64,000 bases of DNA. Origin: an uncultured Pelagibacteraceae bacterium (lineage in GTDB: Bacteria > Pseudomonadota > Alphaproteobacteria > Pelagibacterales > Pelagibacteraceae). A program made the position numbers and the translations under genes. Below are positions 1-7,369 of the stretch, one piece after another. The notes beneath the pieces were generated by a model. The model searched no databases and was not told the origin of the DNA. It saw nothing but the letters and a program-made list of their open reading frames with translations. Location: positions 1-64,000 of the forward strand of contig CACALX010000002.1 of the NCBI GenBank assembly GCA_902533445.1, given 5' to 3'. Within the stretch, counting starts at the first letter, position 1. Every line of letters begins with the position of its first letter.

Positions 1-9
1 AACAAAAAA

Positions 10-219
10 ATGAAAGGTTATATTAATTTGTTTCATTCTATGGTTTCGGAGATACATTTTTGGGATGATTTATCGAAATCAGATAAAATTGAAAAATTAT
101 CAATATTTTTAGAAGATTTTAATAATATTGATGATTTACTTGATTATTTTGATGAATTTAACTTAAATTTATCAAAAAAAACTTTGAATTATTATTTAAA
201 AAGTGTAAGTAACCCATAA
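10..219 (+). CDS. Small hypothetical protein upstream of rpmF
   Basis: A 69-residue open frame ends 2 bases before rpmF. It is acidic, rich in Asp, Asn, Leu and Phe, with no cysteines, signal peptide or membrane segment. I do not recognise a family. Many alphaproteobacteria have a DUF177 (YceD-like) gene at this position, but the sequence does not resemble the end of one. The ATG at 10 sits almost at the window edge, so a longer gene is possible if the true start lies upstream. Tight coupling to rpmF supports it being translated. Confidence 0.5.
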   Translation: MKGYINLFHSMVSEIHFWDDLSKSDKIEKLSIFLEDFNNIDDLLDYFDEFNLNLSKKTLNYYLKSVSNP

Positions 220-221
220 TT

Positions 222-404
222 ATGGCTGTACCTAAGCGAAAACAAACCCCTTCCAGAACTGGAATGAGACGGGCACAAACAATGAAATTTTCAACAAAAA
301 ATATAGTTGAGGATAAAAAATCAGGTGAATACAGGCTTTCTCATCATCTGGATTTAAAAACTGGCATGTATAAGGGTAGACAAGTTTTAGACCCAAAAGA
401 ATAG
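222..404 (+). CDS. rpmF: 50S ribosomal protein L32
   Basis: This encodes a component of the large ribosomal subunit. The 60-residue length and the N-terminus [19 protein letters not shown] are diagnostic of bacterial L32. The zinc-binding cysteines of some L32 proteins are absent, so it is the C-minus form. The gene lies 13 bases before plsX, the widely conserved rpmF-plsX pairing that links ribosome and phospholipid synthesis. Confidence 0.97.
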   Translation: MAVPKRKQTPSRTGMRRAQTMKFSTKNIVEDKKSGEYRLSHHLDLKTGMYKGRQVLDPKE

Positions 405-417
405 TATAATATTCTAA

Positions 418-1419
418 ATGTCCGAAAAAATTAAAATTGCAGTTGATGCAATGGGTGGTGATGGTTCACCAAGAAAAGTTGTTGATGGTATTATTTACAA
501 CCATCAATCAAATAAAAATAATTTTTATAAAATATTTGGAGACAAAAATAAAATTTCTCCATTGATAGAAAAAAAAATTAATAAAGAGTTCTATGAAATT
601 TTCCATACAGAGAATGCGATTAAAAGTACTGATAGTCCTTTAGAAGGCGCAAAAAGAGGAAAAGACACAAGCATGTGGCTTGCTATTCAAAGCGTTAAAG
701 AAAAGCAGGCTGATATAGTAATATCTGCTGGCAATACTGGTGCTCTATTAGTTGTATCAAAATTAAATCTTAAAATGATCGAAAATATAGACAAACCAGC
801 TTTGTCTGCCCTTTGGCCAAATAAAAAAGGTATGAGTGTTGTATTAGATCTTGGTGCTAATATAGAATGTAATGCAAAAAATCTAAGTGATTTTTCTTCG
901 ATGGGAGCTGCACTTTATAACTCGTTATATCCAAATGAAATGGCCAATGTTGCTTTATTGAATATTGGTTCAGAAGAATTAAAGGGTAATGAGGTAATAA
1001 AAGAAACATATCAAATTCTTAATGACAAAAAATCTGAAAATTTTAATTTCTCAGGATATATTGAGGGTAACCACATTATGGATGGTGAAGTTGATGTAAT
1101 TGTGTCAGATGGATTTACAGGAAATATAGCATTAAAAACAGCAGAGGGAACTGCAAATTTTATTACAAGTGAATTAAAAAAAGCGATGACCGGAAATTTG
1201 ATAGGTAAGTTTTCTTCCCTTTTAAATATTGTAAATTTAAGAAAATTTAAAAAAAGATTAGATCCAAGACTTTACAATGGTGCAATTTTTATAGGATTGG
1301 ACTCTCCAGTAGTAAAAAGTCATGGCGGCACCGATTCTGTTGGCTTTGCTAATTCATTAGATGTTTGCCATAGAATTGTTAAAGGTAATTTGATAGAAAA
1401 GATTAAACAGAATCTTTAA
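418..1419 (+). CDS. plsX: Phosphate acyltransferase PlsX
   Basis: PlsX converts acyl-ACP and phosphate to acyl-phosphate, the acyl donor for PlsY in the first step of phospholipid synthesis. The protein has 333 residues, normal for the family. It carries the N-terminal AVDAMGGDGSP motif (residues 7-17), the ISAGNTGALL segment near residue 102, and a C-terminal SHGGTDSVGF motif. Its stop codon directly abuts the ihfA start. In many Proteobacteria fabH follows plsX, and here it is missing. Confidence 0.97.
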   Translation: MSEKIKIAVDAMGGDGSPRKVVDGIIYNHQSNKNNFYKIFGDKNKISPLIEKKINKEFYEIFHTENAIKSTDSPLEGAKRGKDTSMWLAIQSVKEKQADIVISAGNTGALLVVSKLNLKMIENIDKPALSALWPNKKGMSVVLDLGANIECNAKNLSDFSSMGAALYNSLYPNEMANVALLNIGSEELKGNEVIKETYQILNDKKSENFNFSGYIEGNHIMDGEVDVIVSDGFTGNIALKTAEGTANFITSELKKAMTGNLIGKFSSLLNIVNLRKFKKRLDPRLYNGAIFIGLDSPVVKSHGGTDSVGFANSLDVCHRIVKGNLIEKIKQNL

Positions 1420-1719
1420 ATGAGAATAAATTTAACTAAAAAAGATTTAGTTAATTTAGTTTATATGCAACTAGGTTTTTCTAAACAGATTTCAGAAAAT
1501 TTAATTGATGATTTTTTATCAACAATTGTTTCCAACATTAAATCTGAGAAAAAGCTAAAATTATCTAAATTTGGAACTTTTTCTATTAGACAGAAAAAAA
1601 GTAGAATTGGTAGAAACCCAAAAACTAAGGAAACTAAAGTAATAACTAGTAGGGATGTTGTTTTATTTAAACCTTCAAAAGAATTTAAAGAGTTTATAAA
1701 TCTTAAAGATTATGGATAA
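1420..1719 (+). CDS. ihfA: Integration host factor alpha / HU-family DNA-binding protein
   Basis: This is a small DNA-bending, nucleoid-associated protein. The 99 residues form a complete HU/IHF domain. The DNA-intercalating arm signature GRNPKTKE is at residues 64-71, preceded by the KLSKFGTF motif (48-54). Position before a MerR-type regulator matches the usual ihfA locus of alphaproteobacteria and favours IhfA over HU. The ATG immediately follows the plsX TAA, and the 3' end overlaps merR by 8 bases. Confidence 0.92.
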   Translation: MRINLTKKDLVNLVYMQLGFSKQISENLIDDFLSTIVSNIKSEKKLKLSKFGTFSIRQKKSRIGRNPKTKETKVITSRDVVLFKPSKEFKEFINLKDYG

Positions 1720-2074
1720 AGCTGATCAGGCTTATAAAACTATTGGTGAAGTTGCTAAAATTTTAGACTTAAAAGTCAATAAGAAAGGTTCTTTGCCTAC
1801 TCACATAATAAGATTTTGGGAAACACAGTTTAAACAAATCAAACCAAAAATTCTTAATTCCAATAGAAGATATTATGATGAAAAAAATATTGATCTTCTT
1901 AAGAAGATTAAATATTTACTTAAAGATCAAGGAATGACAATTAATGGAGTTAAAAAGATCCTTGATAATGAAGATACTTTAAAGCTTGACGAAATGGCAG
2001 ATAAATCTATAAAAGCTGAAAAATTAATAAATAAGTTAACTAAAATATCAAATATTTTAAAAACATTAAAATAA
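1712..2074 (+). CDS. MerR-family transcriptional regulator
   Basis: This 120-residue protein has an N-terminal winged helix-turn-helix (TIGEVAKIL at residues 11-19) and the wing motif RRYYDEKNI (52-60), typical of MerR proteins. The segment after residue 85 is a short helix for dimerisation. There is no cysteine-containing effector pocket, so it is probably not metal-sensing. A MerR-like gene next to ihfA is a standing alphaproteobacterial arrangement, and its regulon is unknown. It overlaps ihfA by 8 bases and abuts rpmG. Confidence 0.88.
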   Translation: MDKADQAYKTIGEVAKILDLKVNKKGSLPTHIIRFWETQFKQIKPKILNSNRRYYDEKNIDLLKKIKYLLKDQGMTINGVKKILDNEDTLKLDEMADKSIKAEKLINKLTKISNILKTLK

Positions 2075-2266
2075 ATGGCAAAAAAAACACACGTAAAAGT
2101 TAGAATGGTACCTGAAGCTAAACCAGATAGTTCTTACTTTTATTATGTAAAAAAACCAGCAGGTGGAGAAAAAGCTAAAGTAAAATTATCTGCAAAAAAA
2201 TACAATCCAGATACTAGAAAACACGAAATGTTTGTAGAGAAAAAGCTTCCACCGCATAGTAAATAA
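2075..2266 (+). CDS. rpmG: 50S ribosomal protein L33
   Basis: The 63-residue basic protein begins MAKKTHVKVRMVPEA and contains the L33 core KKYNPDTRKHEMFVEKKL. It has no cysteines, so it is the zinc-independent form. The ATG follows the merR stop codon without a gap, implying translational coupling. The family match rests on the C-terminal half; the middle (residues 28-38) is unlike E. coli L33. Confidence 0.9.
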   Translation: MAKKTHVKVRMVPEAKPDSSYFYYVKKPAGGEKAKVKLSAKKYNPDTRKHEMFVEKKLPPHSK

Positions 2267-2267
2267 A

Positions 2268-2558
2268 TTATTTTTTTTTGAAATTTCTTCTTTCGTAATC
2301 AATATAAGACCAAATCATATTTTTCCAAATACGATCAGTTATCTTTGGATCAATGCTTTGTTTTAAGGATTTTGCTTTAATTTTTTTTAAAATAAAATTA
2401 ATTCTTTTCTTATCTACGATTTCTTTTTTAAATTCTTTAAGCTTTAAAACTTCTTCAACTAGTTTCGTTCTATATTTTATAAGTAATAACAGTTTATTAT
2501 CTAATTTATCTAGCTTAACTCTTATTAAATCTAGTTTTTTTTTATTATTTGGCGACAT
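2268..2558 (-). CDS. Chorismate mutase (AroQ class)
   Basis: The enzyme rearranges chorismate to prephenate, the branch to phenylalanine and tyrosine. The 96-residue, all-helical protein matches a monofunctional AroQ-type mutase. Candidate active-site residues in the expected order are Arg13, Arg30, Lys41 and Arg52. The gene is convergent with rpmG, whose stop codon is 1 base away, and divergent from ctaA. No prephenate dehydratase or dehydrogenase domain is attached. Confidence 0.85.
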   Translation of the reverse strand: MSPNNKKKLDLIRVKLDKLDNKLLLLIKYRTKLVEEVLKLKEFKKEIVDKKRINFILKKIKAKSLKQSIDPKITDRIWKNMIWSYIDYERRNFKKK

Positions 2559-2601
2559 TTAATTTATTGGAATACTTAATAATTATTATATTTATCTGAG
2601 C

Positions 2602-3627
2602 ATGTACAGTGAGAATAATCATTTAAATAATCAACTTAAATTGTGGATGCTGTCATTATTAGTTTTAATTTCTTTAATAATATTGGTTGGAGGCTTGACC
2701 AGATTAACTGACTCCGGTCTATCAATTACTACTTGGGAACTATTTGTTGGTTTTTTTCCTCCTTTTACAAATGAAAAATGGTTGGAATATTTTAGTTTAT
2801 ATAAAACAATTCCTGAATACAGCCAACAAAACTTCAATATGACTCTTGATGAATTCAAAATAATATTCTGGTGGGAGTGGGGACACAGGCAGTTAGGTAG
2901 AATAATTGGTTTAACCGTATTACTCCCAATGGTTTATTTTTCAGTAAAACAAGGAGTTTGGATTATAAAAAAATATGGACTTATTTTTTTGCTGGTTTGT
3001 TTTCAAGGATTTTTAGGTTGGTACATGGTATCAAGTGGATTAGTTGAAAGAATTGATGTTAGTCACTATAGACTAGCAATACATTTGGTAACAGCTTTTA
3101 TAATTTTATCAATTGTATATTGGGAATTTTTAAAGTTATCATCCTCTACAAATCAAACAATTTCTATTAATCTTTTTATAGTAAAAATTTTTCTAGTTTT
3201 ATTATTTTTGCAACTAATTATAGGTGCTTTTGTATCTGGTATGGATGCTGGTAAAATCTACAACACTTGGCCATTGATGGGAGTTAATTATTTTCCTGAT
3301 GATAGTAGTTTAAAAGAGTTTTTGAATTTAAAAGTTTTTGATAATCCCTCTATTGTTCAATTTATACATAGAAATTTAGCATATTTAATTATTATCTTTT
3401 ATGCCTTAATCCTCTTTAAGGTAATTAACACTGGAAACAATAAATTATACAAACCTATTTCTGTAATTGGTTTGACTTTGGCATTTCAAATTTTTCTTGG
3501 TGTGATAACTATTTTATCTGGAGTAAAAATGTTATTTGCATCTTTACACCAGATAAATTCTATTTTGATAATACTTTCAACTTTGTATTTTTTATTTATC
3601 TCAAAATACAAAAGACAGATTGATTAA
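2602..3627 (+). CDS. ctaA: Heme A synthase (COX15/CtaA family)
   Basis: This inner-membrane enzyme oxidises heme O to heme A for cytochrome aa3 oxidase. The 341-residue protein has about eight hydrophobic segments. Histidines sit in the characteristic settings EWGHRQLGR (near residue 94), HYRLAIHLV, VQFIHRNLAYL and SLHQIN, the heme ligands of the family. The long first periplasmic loop (residues 44-85) is typical of the alphaproteobacterial and mitochondrial COX15 branch. A shadow frame on the other strand was discarded. Confidence 0.95.
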   Translation: MYSENNHLNNQLKLWMLSLLVLISLIILVGGLTRLTDSGLSITTWELFVGFFPPFTNEKWLEYFSLYKTIPEYSQQNFNMTLDEFKIIFWWEWGHRQLGRIIGLTVLLPMVYFSVKQGVWIIKKYGLIFLLVCFQGFLGWYMVSSGLVERIDVSHYRLAIHLVTAFIILSIVYWEFLKLSSSTNQTISINLFIVKIFLVLLFLQLIIGAFVSGMDAGKIYNTWPLMGVNYFPDDSSLKEFLNLKVFDNPSIVQFIHRNLAYLIIIFYALILFKVINTGNNKLYKPISVIGLTLAFQIFLGVITILSGVKMLFASLHQINSILIILSTLYFLFISKYKRQID

Positions 3628-3654
3628 TTTCTATTTTTAGACATATAAATAAAA

Positions 3655-4983
3655 TTAACTAACTGCTTTTAAATTACCTTTTGACGATTTATCTAAAGCT
3701 TGATCTAGATCATCGATTATATCATCAATATGCTCTAAACCAATACAAAGTCTAACATATCCAGGGGTTACACCTGAGGCAGCTAATTCATCCTCATTTA
3801 ATTGACTGTGAGTAGTGGTTGCAGGGTGTATTGCTAAACTTCTAGCATCACCTATATTTGCAACGTGGTAAAACATTTTTAAAGCCTCAATGAACTTTTT
3901 GCCAGCTTCTATACCACCAGATAACTCAATACCAACTAAAGCACCATTACCATTTTTAAGATATTTTTTTGCTCGACTTGATATCTCTTCATTATGTTCA
4001 GTTGCATAAATAACTCTCTTAACTGCTTTATGATTTTTTAAGTACTCAACCACTTTTGCAGCATTATCACAGTGTTGTTTCATTCTTAAAGCAACTGTTT
4101 CAAGTCCTTGTATGACACCAAATGCATTATCTGGAGAAAGTGCCGATCCTAAATCTCTTAACAAGGTCACTCTCGCTCTCACTGCAAAAGCAACATTTGC
4201 GCCAGTTAATTCAGGCACAGCTTTACCCCAAACAACACCTCCATAACTTGCATCAGGTTCATTAAATAGTGGCTGTCTTTTTGGATCTGCTGTCCAATCA
4301 AAATTTCCACCATCTACTAGTGCACCTCCAACTACTGTTCCATGACCTGCTATATATTTTGTTAAAGAATAAACAACCACAGCAGCACCATGTTCAATTG
4401 GTTTACAAATTACAGGAGCAGCAGTGTTATCCAAGATTAATGGAATGTTATATTTTCTGCCAATATCTGAAACTTCTTTAATTGGAAAAACTCTTAAATA
4501 TGGGTTTGGTAATGTTTCTCCATAAAAAGCTCTAGTTTTATCGTCTATTGCTTTTTCAAAGTTTTTTGGATCAGACGGATCTGCATATCTTACTTCTATA
4601 CCAAGCTTACTTAAAGTATGTGTAAACAAAGAAACTGTTCCGCCATATAGATCTGTTGAACTTACTATATTGTCTCCAGCTTGAGCAACGTTTAATATTG
4701 CAAAAGTAGATGCAGTTTGACCAGAAGCTACAGTTAAACTTGCAAGACCATCTTCAAGAGCAGCTATTCTCTTTTCCAACACATCGTTAGTTGGATTCAT
4801 TATTCTTGTATAGATGTTTCCAAACTCTTTTAACGCAAATAAATTAGCTGCATGTTCAGTGTTATTAAATTGATACGAGGTTGTTCTATAAATTGGAACA
4901 GCTACTGAATTTGTAGCTGGATCACTTCTATAATCTCCACCGTGTATCGCAATAGTTTCTGGATTATTTCTTTTTGTACTCAT
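3655..4983 (-). CDS. metY: O-acetylhomoserine sulfhydrylase (PLP-dependent)
   Basis: This cytosolic enzyme of the Cys/Met metabolism PLP family makes homocysteine from O-acetylhomoserine and sulfide. The 442-residue protein is full length. The PLP lysine is Lys209 in SLTKYIAGHG, with the upstream YTRIMNPT motif (residues 58-65) and the phosphate-binding SGQT (87-90). The length and the insertion after residue 220 favour MetY over MetB or MetC. The leader carries a tandem SAM-II/SAM-V riboswitch, so expression should fall when S-adenosylmethionine is plentiful. The start is fixed by an AGGAG sequence 5 bases upstream. Confidence 0.95.
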   Translation of the reverse strand: MSTKRNNPETIAIHGGDYRSDPATNSVAVPIYRTTSYQFNNTEHAANLFALKEFGNIYTRIMNPTNDVLEKRIAALEDGLASLTVASGQTASTFAILNVAQAGDNIVSSTDLYGGTVSLFTHTLSKLGIEVRYADPSDPKNFEKAIDDKTRAFYGETLPNPYLRVFPIKEVSDIGRKYNIPLILDNTAAPVICKPIEHGAAVVVYSLTKYIAGHGTVVGGALVDGGNFDWTADPKRQPLFNEPDASYGGVVWGKAVPELTGANVAFAVRARVTLLRDLGSALSPDNAFGVIQGLETVALRMKQHCDNAAKVVEYLKNHKAVKRVIYATEHNEEISSRAKKYLKNGNGALVGIELSGGIEAGKKFIEALKMFYHVANIGDARSLAIHPATTTHSQLNEDELAASGVTPGYVRLCIGLEHIDDIIDDLDQALDKSSKGNLKAVS

Positions 4984-4988
4984 TTTTA

Positions 4989-5042
4989 CTCCTTTTTTAG
5001 TGCTTATGCTTTATGCAAGGCGCACAATACAGTTCAAATGCC
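4989..5042 (-). promoter_or_regulatory. SAM-V riboswitch before metY
   Basis: Reading the minus strand from 5042, the RNA starts GGCAUUUGAACUG and continues with UUGUGCGCC, CUUGCAUAA and finally GCACUAAAAAAGGAG. These blocks match my memory of the SAM-V aptamer from marine bacteria. UUGUGC can pair with GCAC to form the pseudoknot, whose 3' strand runs into the metY Shine-Dalgarno AGGAG at 4989-4993. Ligand binding should therefore hide the ribosome binding site and block translation. Confidence 0.87.
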
Positions 5043-5067
5043 TACCGATTTAAAATTATATGAAATT

Positions 5068-5110
5068 TCCATTTTAGCAGTTTTATGCCCGCAATAGGAT
5101 CAAATCGGCA
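5068..5110 (-). promoter_or_regulatory. SAM-II riboswitch upstream of the SAM-V element
   Basis: On the minus strand from 5110 the RNA has UGCC(G), then GAUUUGAUCCUAUUGC, then GGGCA, and ends GCUAAAAUGGA. UGCC pairs with GGCA (P1). UAUUGC and GCUAAA are the conserved SAM-II core, and UCC can pair with GGA to extend the pseudoknot. The predicted transcription start falls within a few bases of P1. This gives a SAM-II then SAM-V tandem for metY. An unambiguous terminator between the two was not seen. Confidence 0.78.
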
Positions 5111-5115
5111 ATTGA

Positions 5116-5143
5116 TAAATAGCATATTAGTTATATTTTACAA
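5116..5143 (-). promoter_or_regulatory. metY: Putative metY promoter
   Basis: On the minus strand, TTGTAA (5138-5143) and TATTTA (5116-5121) are separated by 16 bases and resemble sigma-70 -35 and -10 boxes. The predicted start near 5109 would place the SAM-II aptamer at the very 5' end of the transcript. The region is AT-rich throughout, so chance matches are easy. The agreement with the riboswitch boundary is the main support. Confidence 0.5.
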
Positions 5144-5156
5144 GCTAAATATAAAA

Positions 5157-5184
5157 TTGACTTTGAATTATTTAATAGTATTAA
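5157..5184 (+). promoter_or_regulatory. rplM: Putative rplM-rpsI promoter with a very short leader
   Basis: TTGACT (5157-5162) and TATTAA (5179-5184) are separated by 16 bases. The expected transcript start near 5191 lies only about 4 bases before the rplM ATG at 5195, and no Shine-Dalgarno sequence precedes that ATG. This suggests a leaderless or nearly leaderless ribosomal-protein mRNA, without space for an L13 autoregulatory leader. Confidence 0.5.
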
Positions 5185-5194
5185 TCCTCGCACA

Positions 5195-5653
5195 ATGACA
5201 AAATTCACAAAAAAAGATCAAGTTACATCATCTTGGTACGAGATAGACGCAAAAAATGCAGTTGTTGGAAGATTAGCAACTGTTGTATCCAAAATTATTA
5301 GAGGTAAGAATAAGACTACTTATACACCTCACATGGATGATGGAGATTTTGTTGTAGTAAAAAATATCGAACAAGCAAAATTTACTGGTAAGAAGTTTCA
5401 AAATAAAATGTACTATAGACATACAGGACATCCTGGTGGAATTAAAGTTAGTACACCAGAAAAACTTCATGAAAAAAAACCTGGAGAAACTTTAAAGCTA
5501 GCAGTTAAAAGAATGTTGCCCGGGGGTGTTTTGGGTAGAAAACAATTAACAAAATTAAAAATTTATTCTGGAAGTGAGCATCCTCATGCTGCACAAAATC
5601 CAAAAATTATTGAATTAGATAAACTAAATAATAAAAACATTGCACGAAATTAA
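5195..5653 (+). CDS. rplM: 50S ribosomal protein L13
   Basis: This large-subunit protein is made early in ribosome assembly. The 152-residue sequence shows the L13 features WYEIDAKNAVVGRLAT near residue 15, the YRHTGHPGG motif near residue 74, and KRMLPGGVLGR near residue 109. It is followed after 1 base by rpsI, the universal rplM-rpsI pair. The start at 5195 gives the normal N-terminus. Confidence 0.97.
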   Translation: MTKFTKKDQVTSSWYEIDAKNAVVGRLATVVSKIIRGKNKTTYTPHMDDGDFVVVKNIEQAKFTGKKFQNKMYYRHTGHPGGIKVSTPEKLHEKKPGETLKLAVKRMLPGGVLGRKQLTKLKIYSGSEHPHAAQNPKIIELDKLNNKNIARN

Positions 5654-5654
5654 T

Positions 5655-6092
5655 ATGGAAAACGTACAATCAAATACAAAAACTCCTAAATTAAAGTTAG
5701 ATTTTAAAGATAGTAAGTACGCTACAGGTAGAAGAAAAACTTCAATAGCAAAAGTTTGGTTAAAAAAAGGTTCTGGTAAAATTTATGTAAATGGTAAATT
5801 ATATAATGAATATTTTGCTGATGAAATTCACAAAATGCAAATTACAAGACCTTTTGAGATTATAAATCAAGCTACAGATTATGATGTTAGATGTAGTGTA
5901 AAAGGTGGTGGACCTACAGGCCAAGCTGGAGCAATGGTTCATGGTATTTCTAAAGCTTTGGTTCTTTTTGATGAAAATTTAAAAACAACATTGAAAACTG
6001 AAAAACTTACAACCAGAGATTCTAGAGCTGTTGAGAGAAAAAAACCTGGTAGAAGAAAAGCTAGAAGAAGCTTCCAGTTTTCTAAAAGATAA
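5655..6092 (+). CDS. rpsI: 30S ribosomal protein S9
   Basis: S9 lies in the small-subunit head, and its C-terminal tail contacts P-site tRNA. The start at ATG 5655 is preferred: an upstream TTG at 5640 would overlap rplM and adds five atypical residues. With this start the protein has 145 residues. It contains YATGRRKTSIAKVW, the conserved GGGPTGQAGA core, and the basic C-terminus ending QFSKR. It is cotranscribed with rplM. Confidence 0.96.
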   Translation: MENVQSNTKTPKLKLDFKDSKYATGRRKTSIAKVWLKKGSGKIYVNGKLYNEYFADEIHKMQITRPFEIINQATDYDVRCSVKGGGPTGQAGAMVHGISKALVLFDENLKTTLKTEKLTTRDSRAVERKKPGRRKARRSFQFSKR

Positions 6093-6125
6093 TTTTTTTT
6101 ACAATTTAAACTGCTATATTAAAAA

Positions 6126-7148
6126 ATGCCTAAGCTTAATGCATTAGTTGCCGGATCTACTGGATATATTGGTGTCCAATTAATCAAGTTATTAATTAAC
6201 CACAAATATATTAATATTAAATATCTATGTGGAAATTCGTCTGTTGGAAAAAATATTTCATATTATGATAAATCTTTATCAAAAAAAAAATTACCTAAAA
6301 TTGTAAAATTTAATCCTAAATTATTAAATGGTATTGATGTTGTTTTTACAGCTCTGCCAAATGGTGAGGCTCAAGATATAGCAAAAAAACTTAATGATAA
6401 TATTACTCTAATTGATTTAGCAGCAGATTTTAGATTAAAAAAAGCTAATGATTATTTAAAATGGTATAAACAAAAACATCGAGCTCCAAAATTACAGAAG
6501 AAAAGCATTTATTGTTTACCGGAGATAAATCGTGGTGAATTAAAAAATTACAATATAATTTCATGTCCAGGATGTTATCCAACATCAATATTATTACCTC
6601 TTGTTCCGCTAATTAAAAAAAAATTAGTTAAATTAGACAATATAATTATTGATTCAAAATCTGGTTATTCAGGTGCAGGTAGAGGAGTTCATAAAAAATA
6701 TAAAGATAAGAATTTATACGAGTCTTTAAGTGCTTATGGTGTTGGTTTTCATAGACATAATTCTGAAATTCATCAATTTTTAAGCAATTTTACAAATAAA
6801 AATTTTATATTTAGTTTTACTCCACATTTATCTCCAATGTTTAGAGGTATATTAAGTACAATTTATTTAGATTTAGAAAAAAATGTTAATCAATCAAAAA
6901 TAATCAAAACACTTGTGAAGTCTTATAAGGGAGAAAATTTTGTTAAAATATTAGACTCTGATAAACTCTTGAGCACAAATGATGTTATTAATACAAACAA
7001 TTGCTTTATCACAGTGTGTAAATCAAAATACAAAAACAAAATAATTATTATTTCAGCAATAGATAATTTAATTAAAGGTGGAGCAGGTCAGGCTGTTCAA
7101 AATTTAAATAATAAATTTAACTTTCCTGAAAGAACTGCTTTAAAATGA
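6126..7148 (+). CDS. argC: N-acetyl-gamma-glutamyl-phosphate reductase
   Basis: ArgC makes N-acetylglutamate semialdehyde in arginine synthesis using NADPH. The 340-residue protein has the nucleotide-binding GSTGYIG at residues 10-16 and the catalytic cysteine Cys150 within SCPGCYPT. It also has the GAGRGVHKKY segment and the C-terminal DNLIKGGAGQAVQN signature. It overlaps the following lipoprotein gene by 4 bases, so argC, the lipoprotein gene and hom form one transcription unit. Confidence 0.96.
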   Translation: MPKLNALVAGSTGYIGVQLIKLLINHKYINIKYLCGNSSVGKNISYYDKSLSKKKLPKIVKFNPKLLNGIDVVFTALPNGEAQDIAKKLNDNITLIDLAADFRLKKANDYLKWYKQKHRAPKLQKKSIYCLPEINRGELKNYNIISCPGCYPTSILLPLVPLIKKKLVKLDNIIIDSKSGYSGAGRGVHKKYKDKNLYESLSAYGVGFHRHNSEIHQFLSNFTNKNFIFSFTPHLSPMFRGILSTIYLDLEKNVNQSKIIKTLVKSYKGENFVKILDSDKLLSTNDVINTNNCFITVCKSKYKNKIIIISAIDNLIKGGAGQAVQNLNNKFNFPERTALK

Positions 7149-7369
7149 AATATTTGTTAATTATTTTTCTAATTTTTTTATGTAATTGCTCTTTAAATAA
7201 AGATTCTCAGTATTGGACAGAACATCCTGCTGAAAATAAAAAAAATCAAAAAAAAATTACTGAAATACTTAAAAAGTCAGACGATATAACAAAAATGACA
7301 TTAGAAGAATATGAGATTTATATAGATGACTATACTAAAAAAAGTAAATATCCAGATATAAGCAAATGA
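7145..7369 (+). CDS. Small predicted lipoprotein
   Basis: The 74-residue protein begins with a short hydrophobic signal and the lipobox LCNC, predicting lipidation at Cys15. The mature part is about 60 residues, charged and helical (KKITEILKKSDDITK, EEYEIYIDDYTKKSKY). I do not recognise a family. It overlaps argC and hom by 4 bases each. That operon position between two amino-acid synthesis genes gives no clear hint of its role. Confidence 0.7.
   Translation: MKYLLIIFLIFLCNCSLNKDSQYWTEHPAENKKNQKKITEILKKSDDITKMTLEEYEIYIDDYTKKSKYPDISK

Noticed and set aside
5640-5654. TTG start giving rpsI five extra residues
   Set aside because: The extension would overlap rplM by 14 bases. ATG 5655 gives the usual S9 start and sits 1 base after the rplM stop.
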